64,000 bases of DNA. It comes from Neocallimastix lanati (nom. inval.) (lineage: Eukaryota; Neocallimastigomycota; Neocallimastigomycetes; Neocallimastigales; Neocallimastigaceae). Position 1 is the first letter of the stretch. Every line of letters starts with the position of its first letter. Under the pieces are notes generated by a model that did not search any database, was not told the origin of the DNA, and saw nothing but the letters and a program-made list of their open reading frames with translations. Positions 1 to 10,505 of the stretch are shown in pieces. Made by a program: the position numbers and the translations under genes. Location: the NCBI GenBank assembly GCA_016946835.1, contig JACVTC010000012.1, positions 1,017,501 to 1,081,500 on the forward strand, read 5' to 3'.

Positions 1-44
1 ATTTATACTACAAATTTTTTTTTGAAATATTTTTATTTTAATAA

Positions 45-94
<50 letters not shown>

Positions 95-270
95 TATTTA
101 TACTACAAATTTTTTTTATAAACATTTTTATTTTAATAAACTTTTAAAAAATTATTTTTATCATCATTAATAAAGAATAAAATTTTTATTACTGTTTATA
201 TATACATATAAGAAAAAAAAAATAATAATAATACCAAATTCTATACATAGAAAGAAAGACATCACAAAAA
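1..270. other. AT-rich flank with TTA microsatellite
   Basis: No gene is seen. A pure TTA/TAT trinucleotide run lies at about 44-93, and the phrase 'tactacaaatttttttt' occurs on both sides of it (about 6-22 and 101-117). The stretch ends where the 5' LTR of element A begins with TG. Confidence 0.7.
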
Positions 271-880
271 TGATAAAGGATTAAATTATAAATCAATAAA
301 ACATTATATTATTGAAAATGAATAAAATTATTAAACAAAATAAAATAAATCATATTACCATCTAAACAATAACTATAAATTAATTAATAATAATAAAAGT
401 AAATATTTTAAATAAATAATATAAATAAATTAAATTGTTAAAATAATTAAAATTATTAAATATTAAATATTTTATTTTAAAGAACAATGTAATTATGATA
501 ATAAAAATTAAAAAGTTATATTATAAAAATCTTAATGTAAACTTAAGTTTAAAAATAATGATAATTGTTTAAAAATAATAATTAGATAGTTTTATTTTAA
601 AAGCTTTAATTTAAAAGAAAAATATATAAACTTGTAAAAATAATCTCAAATTTAAAGAAACAGAATTAATAAAAAAAAAATAATTAATTTCTCAAAAATT
701 ATTAATTTAAAATTTTATTATCTTTTAACTTAAAAGAAATTTGCTTTTCTTTATAAGTTTAAGATATTTTGTGTTTTAATAAAATTTTAATTTATTGATT
801 ATAAAACATTTAATTTTGTTATACTTATTATCACTTTTAGAAATTAAATTCTAAATTAAGATAATAAGCAAACTATAACA
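271..880 (+). repeat. 5' LTR of element A
   Basis: The LTR starts TGATAAAG and ends CTATAACA, giving the usual TG...CA termini. Its limits were set by alignment with the 3' copy, which diverges just outside these bases on both sides. Confidence 0.92.
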
Positions 881-882
881 AC

Positions 883-895
883 TGGTGGAGAATCC
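883..895 (+). promoter_or_regulatory. Candidate primer-binding site of element A
   Basis: TGGTGGAGAATCC begins two bases after the 5' LTR. TGG is the complement of a tRNA CCA tail, and TGGTGGAGA would also pair with the 3' end of the tRNA-Trp in this window (ACTCTCCA plus CCA), with mismatches after nine bases. The real primer tRNA cannot be assigned from the sequence. Confidence 0.5.
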
Positions 896-1620
896 TCTAA
901 AGCCGGTGATAAGTATAATATAAAAATAAATTTTCAAATAGTGGTAAGATATTTGAAAATTGAAATTCAAATAAATTTTTTTTTGTTACAGTCACAGTTA
1001 ATTTAATAATTTATAATAAAATTTAAGGAAATAATATATAAATAATATATTGAAAATATGTTGTTAAATATATTAAATTAATAAAAATAAATTATAAGTT
1101 AATTGATAATATATCTAATAGTATAAGATATTAAAAAGAAAATATTGTTACACAAATTAAATTTAAAATAAAGATACCAAAATATTAAAAAAATATATAT
1201 ACAATATTTAATAAATATAAACTAATATGTTCAAGTACATAAATATAAATATAAATTAAATATATAATTAATAAAGTATAATTAATATAATAAATTTAAC
1301 ATATAATCAAAATAAATTATAGTAAAATATAATAGTATATTTATATATATATTTATAAAAAAAATAGTAATACATACTAATATATAAAATAAATAAATAA
1401 ATTTAAAAGAAATTATTAATAAAATAATATAGAAAAAAAAAAATAAAAATAAAAATAAAAATAAAAATAAAAATAAAAATAAAAAAATAAAATAAAATAA
1501 AATAAAATAAAATTAAATAATATAAAATAAAATAAATAAAATAAAATATTGGATATTAAATTTTAATTAATTCATTTAATAATAATAAAAGAACCACTTA
1601 AATAATTATATAGTAATAAG
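896..1620 (+). other. AT-rich leader of element A
   Basis: No coding signal is seen. The stretch holds A-rich tandem repeats (AAAAAT units at about 1441-1490, then AAAAT units to about 1515) and leads into the gag ATG. Confidence 0.6.
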
Positions 1621-2574
1621 ATGGATCAAACAAAAGCTTTAACATTTAATAGAATTCCTATTTTAGGAAGTTCAAAAATTTCATTTGACGAATGGAAATT
1701 TGCGTTTGATCATTGGTGCAAAACATTTGGCATTAAAGAAGAATCCGAAAAAGTGGATTACCTCTTTGCTATTACAGATAAAACTGCTAGAACAATAGTT
1801 TATAATTCATTAAATAAAAAAACTCCGGATAGTTATGAAACTATCTTAACCAATCTGAGTAAACACTTTAAAAAGTCATCCACTAAAAATTCGAGAATAT
1901 TGGAGCTATCATCTATTACAATCAAGAAGGACGAGAGTATATCTGACTTCGACTTGAGATTTTCTGATTTACTAAATCAAGTCAGTAAAACTGTTAATAT
2001 ATCTGAAGTTATAATTATCTCATATTACATAAACGCTTTTAGAAACTGGCCAAGAATTTACGAAAGTTTAATGGAAGAAGAGCCAATAACATTAGAAGAA
2101 GCAATGAAGATAACCTCTAAGAAAGAAAAAATAATGAAATTAATTAAAGAAAATAAAGAAAAAGGATCGAATAATAAAGTAAAATCTTCTAATAGTAATA
2201 GGAAACTTGACAAACATTATAATTATTCAAATAAAAATTTTCAAAATCAAAATGTAAATAATAATGAAAATAAACACAAATATAATAATCATTATAACTA
2301 TTACAATCAAAATAAGAATACTAATTATAATAGACAACATGTAAATGATTATTACAACAATTCAAGGTTAACAAATAAAACAAATGATAATAATAATAAA
2401 AATAAATTAAACAACAACGAAATGGAAGAATTAACAAAGAAATTATCAGAATTAACATTAAATTTCTGTGTAAACTATTTACAAGGACATAATAAGGAAG
2501 AATGCAGTGACGATGATAATAAATACAACAACGAAAATAATAATATTGACAATGATGATGAATCTTTAAACTAA
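1621..2574 (+). CDS. gag: Gag of element A (capsid, degenerate zinc knuckle)
   Basis: This 317-residue protein opens MDQTKALTFNRIPILG, nearly the same as the start of the element H gag. Residues about 15-175 are the helical Ty3-type capsid region (DEWKFAFDHWC, YYINAFRNWP). Residues 180-270 are a basic, Asn-rich linker. The C-terminus has FCVNYLQGHNKEEC where H has a normal CX2CX4HX4C zinc knuckle: the second Cys is Tyr and the spacing is one short, so RNA binding through the knuckle is probably impaired. The ORF ends in TTA AAC TAA, a slippery sequence set against the stop. The ATG is the first in frame and agrees with H. Confidence 0.88.
   Translation: MDQTKALTFNRIPILGSSKISFDEWKFAFDHWCKTFGIKEESEKVDYLFAITDKTARTIVYNSLNKKTPDSYETILTNLSKHFKKSSTKNSRILELSSITIKKDESISDFDLRFSDLLNQVSKTVNISEVIIISYYINAFRNWPRIYESLMEEEPITLEEAMKITSKKEKIMKLIKENKEKGSNNKVKSSNSNRKLDKHYNYSNKNFQNQNVNNNENKHKYNNHYNYYNQNKNTNYNRQHVNDYYNNSRLTNKTNDNNNKNKLNNNEMEELTKKLSELTLNFCVNYLQGHNKEECSDDDNKYNNENNNIDNDDESLN
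2565..2571 (+). promoter_or_regulatory. -1 frameshift slippery heptamer, T TTA AAC
   Basis: The heptamer fits X XXY YYZ in the gag frame and is followed at once by the gag stop TAA. The protease/RT reading frame of the element is -1 relative to gag, as such a site requires. The same heptamer stands in the same place in element H. Confidence 0.72.
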
Positions 2575-2843
2575 ATATTGGGTATTGGGAGTACGCAATC
2601 TTCCAATTTAAACAAAATTGCAACTACAACATTCAAAAATAATAATCTTTATAAAAATATTAAATTCAATGAAAAAAAAATCAACCATATGCAATAAACG
2701 TAGTCCAAAAAAAAAATACACCAAATATATCACATAAATCAAATTCTTTTAAAAAATCAATTGTTAAACCAGCAATATTAAACTAACCAAGAATCAAATT
2801 AGTTAAGCAACAAAAACGAGAAATTAGAGATAAAAGAAGAAGA
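2575..2843 (+). pseudogene. Degraded start of pol in element A
   Basis: Compared with H, where the pol frame runs unbroken from the gag overlap, this stretch keeps recognisable pieces (GGGAGTACGCAATCTTCC against the H GGGAGTATGCAATCTCCC) but carries small indels and stops, so the pol frame is closed between gag and the protease. Confidence 0.55.
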
Positions 2844-3039
2844 ATGCAAATAATAAGTGAAAATGAAGAAATGGAAATTAATGAAAGTGAAAATGAACCA
2901 GATAATGAAGAAGAAATCTCTAAAGAAAATAAAAATTCAAATTTAGAACAAATAAGTGATAATAATAATAATATCCACAATGGAAATAGTGGTCATAAAA
3001 ATAATAACAATGCAACTAGTAATAATGATAACGAAATGG

Positions 3040-3098
<59 letters not shown>

Positions 3099-3761
3099 TA
3101 TAAAAAAAAACAATCAAAAGTACTTACAAAAAGAAACATGACTGAAATACAACTATTAGAAAAAGATCAAAAATTTAACATCACAGAAGAGTTTAAAAAT
3201 TTATTCCCAAAAATAAACCTATCGCAACTTTTAGCAGCTAGCCCATCTATAAGAAAAGAATTAGAACAAAAATTAAAGCCCAGAGTTGAAAAGATTATCT
3301 GCTCCATAGCCAACACTAATATTCCTATTATTATTGGGGAAAATTATAATATACCATTAAAGGTTTTATTTGATACTGGGGCTAACATAAATATTATAAC
3401 ACAAGAAAGTTACAATAAATTAAAATGTAAAAACATAAATAAAATGGATAAAGAAATTGAAATTAAATTAGCGGATAATACTATTGTATTAACAAATTAT
3501 TATACTGATTTAAAATTAAAAATTAATGATAAACTGGTAATATATGATAAATTTTATATCATTGATTATACTAATCCTTTTTATGACATAATCATTGGGA
3601 GAAGCATACAAAAAAAATACAGACTATTAATAGATCCTGACGATGATTCTATTTATCAAAAAAATGACGATAACAGTTTAACAAAAATTGTAGAAATTAT
3701 AAATGATAATGGCAATGATACACCATTTATTAACGCAGTAATTATTACAGATGAAGAGTAA
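2844..3761 (+). CDS. pol: Protease region of element A pol
   Basis: The ORF encodes an acidic, Asn-rich N-terminus including a poly-Asn run made by an AAT microsatellite (about 3039-3096). This is followed by a retropepsin domain with the active site DTGAN in context VLFDTGANINIITQES, then DIIIGRSIQKKYRLLIDPDDD, where a flap/second-loop segment is expected. The element H counterpart is fused in frame to RT. Here the frame closes at TAA 3759-3761, with further stops before RT, so no protease-RT fusion can be made without change. Confidence 0.82.
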
Positions 3762-3856
3762 AAATAATTTAATAAAACTTTAGAAGAAATTATTAGTAAT
3801 GTACCAGAGGAAATAAAAACAGAATTAGAAATTTAATATTAAACAATAAGAGTTGT

Positions 3857-5896
3857 ATGGCAACATTACTTTCCCAGTTATCCACAGCAAAACTAGAACC
3901 ACATTCAATAATAACACTTACAAACAACCCAATAAAATTAAAACCATATAAAATGTCTAAGGAGCACTCAGAAATATTAAAAAAAGAAATTGTATCCTTA
4001 CTAAAGAAAGGACTAATTGAGCCATCTCACTCTCCATGGTCTTTTCCAGTTCTTTTGGTACAGAAAAAGAATGGAAAATGGAGAATGTGCATTGATTACA
4101 GAAAATTAAATAATATAACAATAAAAGACTCATATGCACTACCATTCATAGATGAACTCATAACATCAGTAAGAGGAGCGAAAATTTTTTCAGCATTAGA
4201 TCTATTTTCCGGGTATCACCAAATACCCATGAACAAAGATGATATAGAAAAGACTGCATTTACTACGAAATACGGTAACTACAATTTTCTAGTGATGCCC
4301 TTTGGTTTAACCAATGCACCGGCATCATTTCAACGTGAAATGAATAGAATTTTACTGCCATTAATAGGTGAATGTTTGTTTGTGTATATTGATGACATTG
4401 TAGTTTATTCAAAAAGTATGAAAGAACACATCAATCACTTAAAGCAAGTATTTGAAATATTTTCCAAATATAATTTATCAATTAATCTTCAAAAATGCCA
4501 ATTTTTCAAAGATAAAGTTGAAGTATTAGGTCACATTCTAACAACCGAAGGACTAAAGACATCCCCTTCAAAAGTACAAAGTATTGCTTTGTGGGAAAAG
4601 CCTACTAATATAAATGAACTTAGGTCATTTTTAGGGCTGACGAGTTACTATAGAAAATTTATTAAAAATTACTTAGTAAGAGCTTTTCCACTTTATCAAC
4701 TATTAAAAAAAAATGCTAAGTTTAATTGGAATGATAAATGTACGGAAGCATTTGAAGATTTACGGCAATGTCTCTTAACGGATCCTATACTATCATTTCC
4801 GGATTTTTCCAAACCATTTATTGTAAGAACAAATGCCTCTAGGAGTGGAATTGGTAGTGTACTTTTGCAAAAGGAAGAGGATGGATTAGAGCACCCAATA
4901 TATTGCGTAAGTCGTTCCTTAAAACCAGCGGAAGAAAATTATCCAATTACGGACCTTGAAGGAATAGTAATAATTTACTGCTTAAAGAAATTTAGGGAAT
5001 ACATAGTAAGTAACAAAAATATAACAAATTTCATAACTGATCACCAACCATTATTAGGATTTTTTTTAAAAAGCATACTAGTTAAAGGAAGGCATATCAG
5101 GTGGATTGAAGAATTTAACAAATACAACATAAAATTAAAGTACGAAAGAGGAAAAGGAAATATTTTCGCAGATGCCTTGTCTAGACTACCATCTAAGAAT
5201 AATGAAGGAATAATAAACTGTATTAATGCCATACTTAGTGAAATAAATCCAAAAGACTTAGATCTACCAGAAGGTATAAGAAAATATTTTAGTAAAAACT
5301 ATCAAATAATAAACAATACTTTATATTATAAAAGAAATAATATGTATTTGAAAGTTATCGTTAGAGATGAAGATAAGAAAAACATAATAGATAGAGCACA
5401 TAACGTCGGCCACGAAGGAGCTGAAAAAACAACTCTTAGAATATTACAATCGTATTATTGGCCTGGAATCTGGAGCGATGTTAAAATATGGGTAAAGTCT
5501 TGCCATAGTTGTCAACTCTTCAGGCCAAAACCAATCGCTAAAAATACTGAAGACCATATAACACCAGTAGAAAGGCCGTTCACCAGAGTGGGATTGGATA
5601 TTGTTGGACCATTACCAACAACGAAACAAGATAACAATTATATTATAACTTTAGTAGATTACTTTACTAAATGGCCTGAAGCAAAGGCTATACCAGATAT
5701 TAGATCAGATCAAGTTATCAAATTTTTGACAGAAGTTATAGCACGTCATGGACCACCGGAATTAATAATCACAGACAATGGAAGTTCGTTTATTTCAGAT
5801 ATAACAAAGATGATGATAGATCCTTTATGGATCATGGGTTCATTTTGTTTCACCTCACCACCCCCCATCAAACGGAATGATCGAAAACAGGAATAG
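3857..5896 (+). CDS. pol: Reverse transcriptase, RNase H and integrase N-part of element A
   Basis: RT spans residues about 20-250, with motif A SALDLFSGYHQIP, the VMPFGLTNAPASF segment and the catalytic box YIDD at 177-180. RNase H follows, with FIVRTNAS at about 322-329: the first catalytic Asp of the DEDD set is Asn326, while H and E have Asp here. The integrase has an HHCC zinc-binding part (HNVGHEGAEKTT, SCHSCQLFRP), the first Asp in GLDIVGPL and the second in IITDNGSSF. Just after this, near 5822, a single extra base shifts the frame, and the ORF ends in unrelated residues. The third catalytic residue lies in the next ORF. Confidence 0.9.
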   Translation: MATLLSQLSTAKLEPHSIITLTNNPIKLKPYKMSKEHSEILKKEIVSLLKKGLIEPSHSPWSFPVLLVQKKNGKWRMCIDYRKLNNITIKDSYALPFIDELITSVRGAKIFSALDLFSGYHQIPMNKDDIEKTAFTTKYGNYNFLVMPFGLTNAPASFQREMNRILLPLIGECLFVYIDDIVVYSKSMKEHINHLKQVFEIFSKYNLSINLQKCQFFKDKVEVLGHILTTEGLKTSPSKVQSIALWEKPTNINELRSFLGLTSYYRKFIKNYLVRAFPLYQLLKKNAKFNWNDKCTEAFEDLRQCLLTDPILSFPDFSKPFIVRTNASRSGIGSVLLQKEEDGLEHPIYCVSRSLKPAEENYPITDLEGIVIIYCLKKFREYIVSNKNITNFITDHQPLLGFFLKSILVKGRHIRWIEEFNKYNIKLKYERGKGNIFADALSRLPSKNNEGIINCINAILSEINPKDLDLPEGIRKYFSKNYQIINNTLYYKRNNMYLKVIVRDEDKKNIIDRAHNVGHEGAEKTTLRILQSYYWPGIWSDVKIWVKSCHSCQLFRPKPIAKNTEDHITPVERPFTRVGLDIVGPLPTTKQDNNYIITLVDYFTKWPEAKAIPDIRSDQVIKFLTEVIARHGPPELIITDNGSSFISDITKMMIDPLWIMGSFCFTSPPPIKRNDRKQE

Positions 5897-6452
5897 AGAA
5901 ATTGGGAAAATATTGAGACTTTTACTGGAGAATGAAAAGGAATGGGATGAATGCCTACCATCAGTATTATGGGCACTAAGAACAACAAAGAGTAAAAAAA
6001 CAAAATTCAGTAGTTTCGAGTTATTATATGGACGAACAGACACATGGCCAATGGAGATAATGTTTCCGGATATACATCAGGAAGAAGGAGGAAGTGAGGA
6101 AGAATTTAACTTTAGGAGATTTTTGAGACATTATAAGTGGGTAAAGGAAGCAATCGAATATTCAGAATATGCAAATAAATATTGGGAACACAGGATCGGA
6201 TTTTCAAAAGCATTGAAAAGAAAATATAAAGTTGGAGATTACGTTATGATTAAATTAATAAATAGATCAAAATTAGACCCATACTTTTACGGACCATTTA
6301 AAGTAGTTAGAAAACCAATATTTAATACAGTAGTTTTGGAAGATCCCCAAACAGGAAAATTATTACCAAGAAATGTTCATATTAAAAACATTTTTCCTTA
6401 TAATATTAGAGAAGAAAATTTTAATACTTCAAGAGACGAAGTATCATTTTAA
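5877..6452 (+). CDS. pol: Integrase C-terminal part of element A
   Basis: This continues the integrase after the frameshift. It opens at MIENRNREIGK, which holds the catalytic Glu of the DDE triad. It then has LWALRTTKSKKTKFSSFELLYGR and ends with a GPY/F-type module (DPYFYGPFKVVRK) that is common to many Ty3/gypsy integrases. No chromodomain follows, in contrast to element E. The ATG is internal to the original pol frame and probably not a real start. Confidence 0.85.
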   Translation: MIENRNREIGKILRLLLENEKEWDECLPSVLWALRTTKSKKTKFSSFELLYGRTDTWPMEIMFPDIHQEEGGSEEEFNFRRFLRHYKWVKEAIEYSEYANKYWEHRIGFSKALKRKYKVGDYVMIKLINRSKLDPYFYGPFKVVRKPIFNTVVLEDPQTGKLLPRNVHIKNIFPYNIREENFNTSRDEVSF

Positions 6453-6464
6453 GCATGGAGGACT
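6453..6464 (+). promoter_or_regulatory. Polypurine tract before 3' LTR of A
   Basis: GCATGGAGGACT lies immediately before the TG of the 3' LTR. It is the expected place of the plus-strand primer, though its purine run is shorter than that of H (AAGAAGGGGGAAAT). Confidence 0.55.
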
Positions 6465-7073
6465 TGATAAAGTATTAAATTATAAATCAATAAAACATTA
6501 TATTATTGAAAATGAATAAAATTATTAAACAAAATAAAATAAATCATATTACCATCTAAACAATAACTATAAATTAATTAATAATAATAAAAGTAAATAT
6601 TTTAAATAAATAATATAAATAAATTAAATTGTTAAAATAATTAAAATTATTAAATATTAAATATTTATTTTAAAGAACAATGTAATTTTGATAATAAAAA
6701 TTAAAAAGTTATATTATAAAAATCTTAATGTAAACTTAAGTTTAAAAATAATGATAATTGTTTAAAAATAATAATTAGATAGTTTTATTTTAAAATCTTT
6801 AATTTAAAAGAAAAATATATAAACTTGTAAAAATAATCTCAAATTTAAAGAAACAGAATTAATAAAAAAAAAATAATTAATTTCTCAAAAATTATTAATT
6901 TAAAATTTTATTATCTTTTAACTTAAAAGAAATTTGCTTTTCTTTATAAGTTTAAGATATTTTGTGTTTTAATAAAATTTTAATTTATTGATTATAAAAC
7001 ATTTAATTTTGTTATACTTATTATCACTTTTAGAAATTAAATTCTAAATTAAGATAATAAGCAAACTATAACA
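6465..7073 (+). repeat. 3' LTR of element A
   Basis: It matches the 5' LTR at about 99.5 percent. Visible differences are G/T near the start, one T less in a T run, A/T in 'gtaattttgat', and G/T in 'aaaatctttaa'. Confidence 0.92.
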
Positions 7074-7078
7074 TTGTC

Positions 7079-7915
7079 GGTAAAGAACGAACATATAATG
7101 GATTATTAATTAGAATTTCAACTTATTTTAGAATTCATTATATTATTCTTTACTTAATATTACTTTACTATATTTTCTATATTAAAATATTTTCTAAATA
7201 TATTTTTTTTTTTTATTTTTATTAAAAATTTCTAAAATATTATCAATAATTCTATATTTTTATTATTAATATCAATATCTATAATTTAACTTTAAATTTT
7301 ATTATTTTATTAAAGTGTTTATTATCAATATTAATATTTTATTTTTATTTTCAAATATATTATTATATTATTATTATATTGTATCAATATTAAACTTGTA
7401 TTTTTTTTAGTATTTTATTTTATTTTTAAATTGATTATTTAATATTTTTATTTCCCACAAATAAAATCAAATCTTAATTGATTAATAATAAATATTAAAT
7501 ATATTATAGTTTTTAAATTTATTTTATATAAAATATAAGAATATTATATTAACATTCTTGATTAAAATAACTTTATTTTTCTGTAAAATCTTTTTAAATT
7601 TTGTTTGTTACTTTTCATATATATTAAATAATTTAGTTTCAGTATATGAAAAATAATATAAAATTATATAAACAAAATTTATTAAAATAAAAATACTTAT
7701 GAATTAGTTAATTTAAATTAATATAAAATTTTAAGTAATTAGTAATAGTAAATTATTTTTTTTTAAATATGATAATAAAATGTAGAAAGGCTTTACATAT
7801 TTATTTTTTTCAAAAAATATAAATAAGTGAAGTTTTTCAATAATTAAAATGTAGACAGAAAAATATTAAAAATAAATAATTAAATAAAAATTCTAATAAA
7901 ACCCGAACCATAACA
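7079..7915 (+). repeat. LTR-like repeat D, copy 1
   Basis: An 837-bp unit starting GGTAAAGAACG and ending CCATAACA is repeated in inverse orientation at 52313-53771. A TATA-like TATAAATAAG lies about 95 bp before its end, as in the other LTR families. It is bounded by TTGTC (7074-7078) and TTGTA (7916-7920), a probable 5-bp target duplication with one change, placed directly against the end of element A. No internal region is present, so it is read as a solo LTR. Confidence 0.6.
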
Positions 7916-8181
7916 TTGTATTGATACGGGATGAATAAATAAATATAAAAATTAATAAATTTAGAAAAATTGTTGAAATTATAACTGAATTGAAATCTCA
8001 ATTTCAGTTATTTACATTTCAATAATTAAAAATATTATTTATTTAATTATAAATAATATATATATTTAAATAATTAATAATTAATATAAATTCTTGTTTA
8101 ATATTTAAAGGGTTATCTTAGGCCTAATAATTCTAAGAATATTAATAAATAAGGTTTATATTAATAATTAATTTCAATGAT

Positions 8182-8245
8182 GGGAGTATTGCATTTCGAC
8201 ATAATTTATGTTTGATCATTTATTCATGTATTACAATGTGGCTTG
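8182..8245 (+). repeat. Left terminal inverted repeat of the MULE
   Basis: It starts GGGAGTATTGCATTTCG and is the inverse complement of the right end (10441-10505), with a few mismatches in the outer ten bases and beyond the central core. Confidence 0.85.
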
Positions 8246-8369
8246 TAAAAATAAATGAATAGAAATAGGGTTAAATTTATTTTTATTTTTATTTTTATTT
8301 TTTTTTTTTTTTTAATTTTAAAAACATTTACAGTAAAAAAATATATATATATATAATAAAGTAAATAAA

Positions 8370-8484
8370 AAATAAATAAAAAATAAAAAAAAATAAATAA
8401 TAAAGTAAAATAAAAAATATAAAAAAATAAATAATAAAGTAAAATAAAAAATATAAAAAAATAAATAATAAAGTAAAATATAAA

Positions 8485-8520
<36 letters not shown>
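8370..8520. repeat. A-rich tandem repeat and poly-A run
   Basis: About three copies of a 40-odd bp unit containing 'aataataaagtaaaataaa' are followed by a poly-A run of about 30 bases (8490-8519). It lies in the 5' part of the MULE before its first ORF. Confidence 0.7.
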
Positions 8521-8521
<1 letters not shown>

Positions 8522-8615
8522 ATAAAATAAAATATAAGATAAAAAAAAATAGATTAAAACAAAAAAAAATTAAAATATAAAAAATAAAACTTTTAATTTA
8601 AAATATTTATAATAA

Positions 8616-8930
8616 ATGGATGATCAATTAGAAATAAGTGAAACTAATAAAGAAGAAAAAAACCAAATCATTGTAAATAGAAAATATAAATTTAATTTAT
8701 GGTATATAACGAATAATACAAAAATATTCCAATGTACTAAATATAAAACAGTTAAAAAATGTAAATCTTACATTATTCTAAATGATAATAATAAAGTAAT
8801 AAAATATGAAAACAAACATACTCATCCAGGAAAAGAATATGATGCATCTGTATCAATAGTAAAACATAAAATGAAAAATGAAATAAGAAAAACCTCAATC
8901 CCATTTGATATAAATCCAAAACATATATAA
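8616..8930 (+). CDS. FLYWCH-type zinc finger, N-part of MULE transposase
   Basis: The 104-residue ORF holds a FLYWCH-like domain at residues about 20-75: KYKFNLWYITN, then a Cys in IFQCTKY, a second Cys in VKKCKSY and an H-x-H pair in ENKHTHPG. This CCHH pattern is the DNA-binding domain often fused to MULE transposases. The ORF stops at TAA 8928-8930. Recognisable pieces of the linking region (EIGLICPEYISIKSQ, FADGTFYIAP) continue in other frames up to the transposase, so the gene is broken by several indels. Confidence 0.75.
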   Translation: MDDQLEISETNKEEKNQIIVNRKYKFNLWYITNNTKIFQCTKYKTVKKCKSYIILNDNNKVIKYENKHTHPGKEYDASVSIVKHKMKNEIRKTSIPFDINPKHI

Positions 8931-9181
8931 TGAAATATTTGAAGAAATTGGATTGATATGCCCTGAGTATATTTCAATTAAATCCCAAATATCAAGATAT
9001 ATTAAAAAACAACTACCTCCTGATATATATCAAAATTTAATGAAATTCCAGATAAATCTGAATATTATATAAACGAAAGAGATGAAAATTTTATGATATA
9101 CAAAAATTCTAATACTATAATTTTTCAATCATCATTTCCCATTCCAAACAGAATTGTCTATAAAATACAACGAACATATGT

Positions 9182-9880
9182 TTGCTGATGGTACATTTTA
9201 TATTGCACCAATATTTGGTTATCAAGTTTGCTCCAGAAATAAATAGTTTTTATACTACATCACTATCTATATTAAATAATAAAGAACAAGCAACCTATGA
9301 ATTGTTATTTGAAGAATTAAAAAAGAATGAAAGTAATTATAATAATAATATTATAGTTATACCAAAAATTTTGAATTGTGATTTTGAAAAGAGTATATCC
9401 AATGCTTCCATTAAAATATTTCATAATATTACTATTAAATATTGTGTATGGCATTATAAAAGATCGTTTGAAGTTCAAAAAAATAAATTATGTTATAATG
9501 AAGTTGAAAATCATCATAAAATTTATTTGTTATATAAAGCTATTACAAATTTTCCTTTTATAAATCCTGAATATATATTTGATATTTATAATTATATTAA
9601 AATTATATGTCAAATATATAATTATTTCAATTTTTTAAATTTTTTGGAATATTTTAATAAGACTTATTTATATAAATATGATATTCAATATTGGAATTAT
9701 TATAACGATGTAAACCACATAACAAATAATGCTTCAGAATCTTTTAACAATTACTTAAAATTGTTTTACAAAAAACTTTCTTTCTATGAATTGATTTATC
9801 ATTTAAAAAGAGAAGAATCTTTATCTTACAATAATTACAAAAGGAAAATTGAAGGAGTTCGGAAAAAAAAAGAATATTAA
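9182..9880 (+). pseudogene. MULE transposase core, broken
   Basis: The ORF encodes the catalytic region: LNNKEQATYELLFEELKK, then the second Asp in LNCDFEKSISNA, a C-x-x-H-type segment YCVWHYKRSF, and the Glu in NNASESFNNYLK. The first Asp (FADGTFY) lies at about 9181-9201 in another frame just upstream, so the DDE set is split by a frameshift. The family catalyses cut-and-paste movement. This copy cannot be active as it stands. Confidence 0.8.
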
Positions 9881-10440
9881 CAAAAACTGATGAAATCAAT
9901 GATTTCATTAAAAAATACAAAAAAAAGGAATCCGATTAATTGATAAAAAATGTGAAAAAATGATATCATTGATTTATGGTATAAATGTTTAATAGAATTA
10001 AATACACTCTAAATATATGAATAATAATTAATTAGAATATATATAGTTTAAATTATATTTATATCAATATCAATATTTAAATTTTATTAATAATAAATAT
10101 TTAATATTATAATAAATTTTATTTTATTATTTAATTAATTTAATAATAAAATATATAATTTTATTTATTTTATTTGAATAAAATAAAATGGAAAGGTTTT
10201 TTTATTAAAATATTTAATAATAAAATATAATAATAAAATAAAATTAAAAAAAAGTAAAAATAAAATAAAATTCTCAACAGAAAACTTATTTATTCTTTTT
10301 TTGTTTTTATTTTATTTTTTTAATGCTAAAAAAATACATTTATTCTTTTATTTATTCTTTTTTTTGTTTTTATTTTATTTTTTTAATGCTAAAAAACAAT
10401 AAATAAAAATATACTTTGAAAATAGTGGCGTATTACATAT
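9881..10440. other. Non-coding AT-rich 3' part of the MULE
   Basis: No gene is seen. A direct repeat of about 70 bp built on 'tttattctttttttgtttttattttatttttttaatgctaaa' occurs twice (about 10290-10397). Confidence 0.55.
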
Positions 10441-10505
10441 ATTATACACATTGTACAAAATTTTATGATGATTATACATAAATTATGTCGAAATGCTTCA
10501 CATTC
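10441..10505 (-). repeat. Right terminal inverted repeat of the MULE
   Basis: Read on the minus strand it begins GAATGTGAAGCATTTCG and matches the left end. The 9-bp duplication TTCAATGAT follows directly. Confidence 0.85.

Larger units (their letters stand above)
271..7073 (+). mobile_element. Ty3/gypsy LTR retrotransposon, element A
   Basis: Two direct LTRs of 610 and 609 bp differ at only about three substitutions and one 1-bp indel, so the insertion is young. Between them lie gag, a protease region, RT/RNase H and integrase in the Ty3 order, with a TGG-type primer site and a short purine-rich tract before the 3' LTR. The interior is defective: a gag zinc knuckle lacking one Cys, stops between protease and RT, RNase H Asp to Asn, and a frameshift in integrase. 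No matching target-site duplication is visible (AAAAA on the left, TTGTC on the right). It is closely related to element H at 34479-41108. Confidence 0.92.
8182..10505. mobile_element. MULE-type DNA transposon inside the E1 LTR
   Basis: The 2324-bp insert is flanked by the 9-bp direct repeat TTCAATGAT (8173-8181 and 10506-10514), the size expected for Mutator-like elements. Its ends are imperfect terminal inverted repeats of about 60 bp that share a 21-bp perfect core beginning GCATTTCGACATAATTT, and both carry ACAATGTG further in. Inside are a FLYWCH zinc-finger ORF and a decayed MULE transposase. The non-coding parts are A-rich tandem repeats. Confidence 0.88.

Noticed and set aside
1441-1515. 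Regular A-rich array considered as a CRISPR-like or centromeric repeat
   Set aside because: It is a simple AAAAAT/AAAAT slippage array without spacers.
2956-3141. Ile-rich ORF over the AAT microsatellite
   Set aside because: It is a shadow of the poly-Asn tract in the element A protease ORF.
6465-7920. Target-site duplication for element A
   Set aside because: AAAAA on the left and TTGTC on the right do not match at 4 or 5 bp. TTGTC fits better as the flank of repeat D1.
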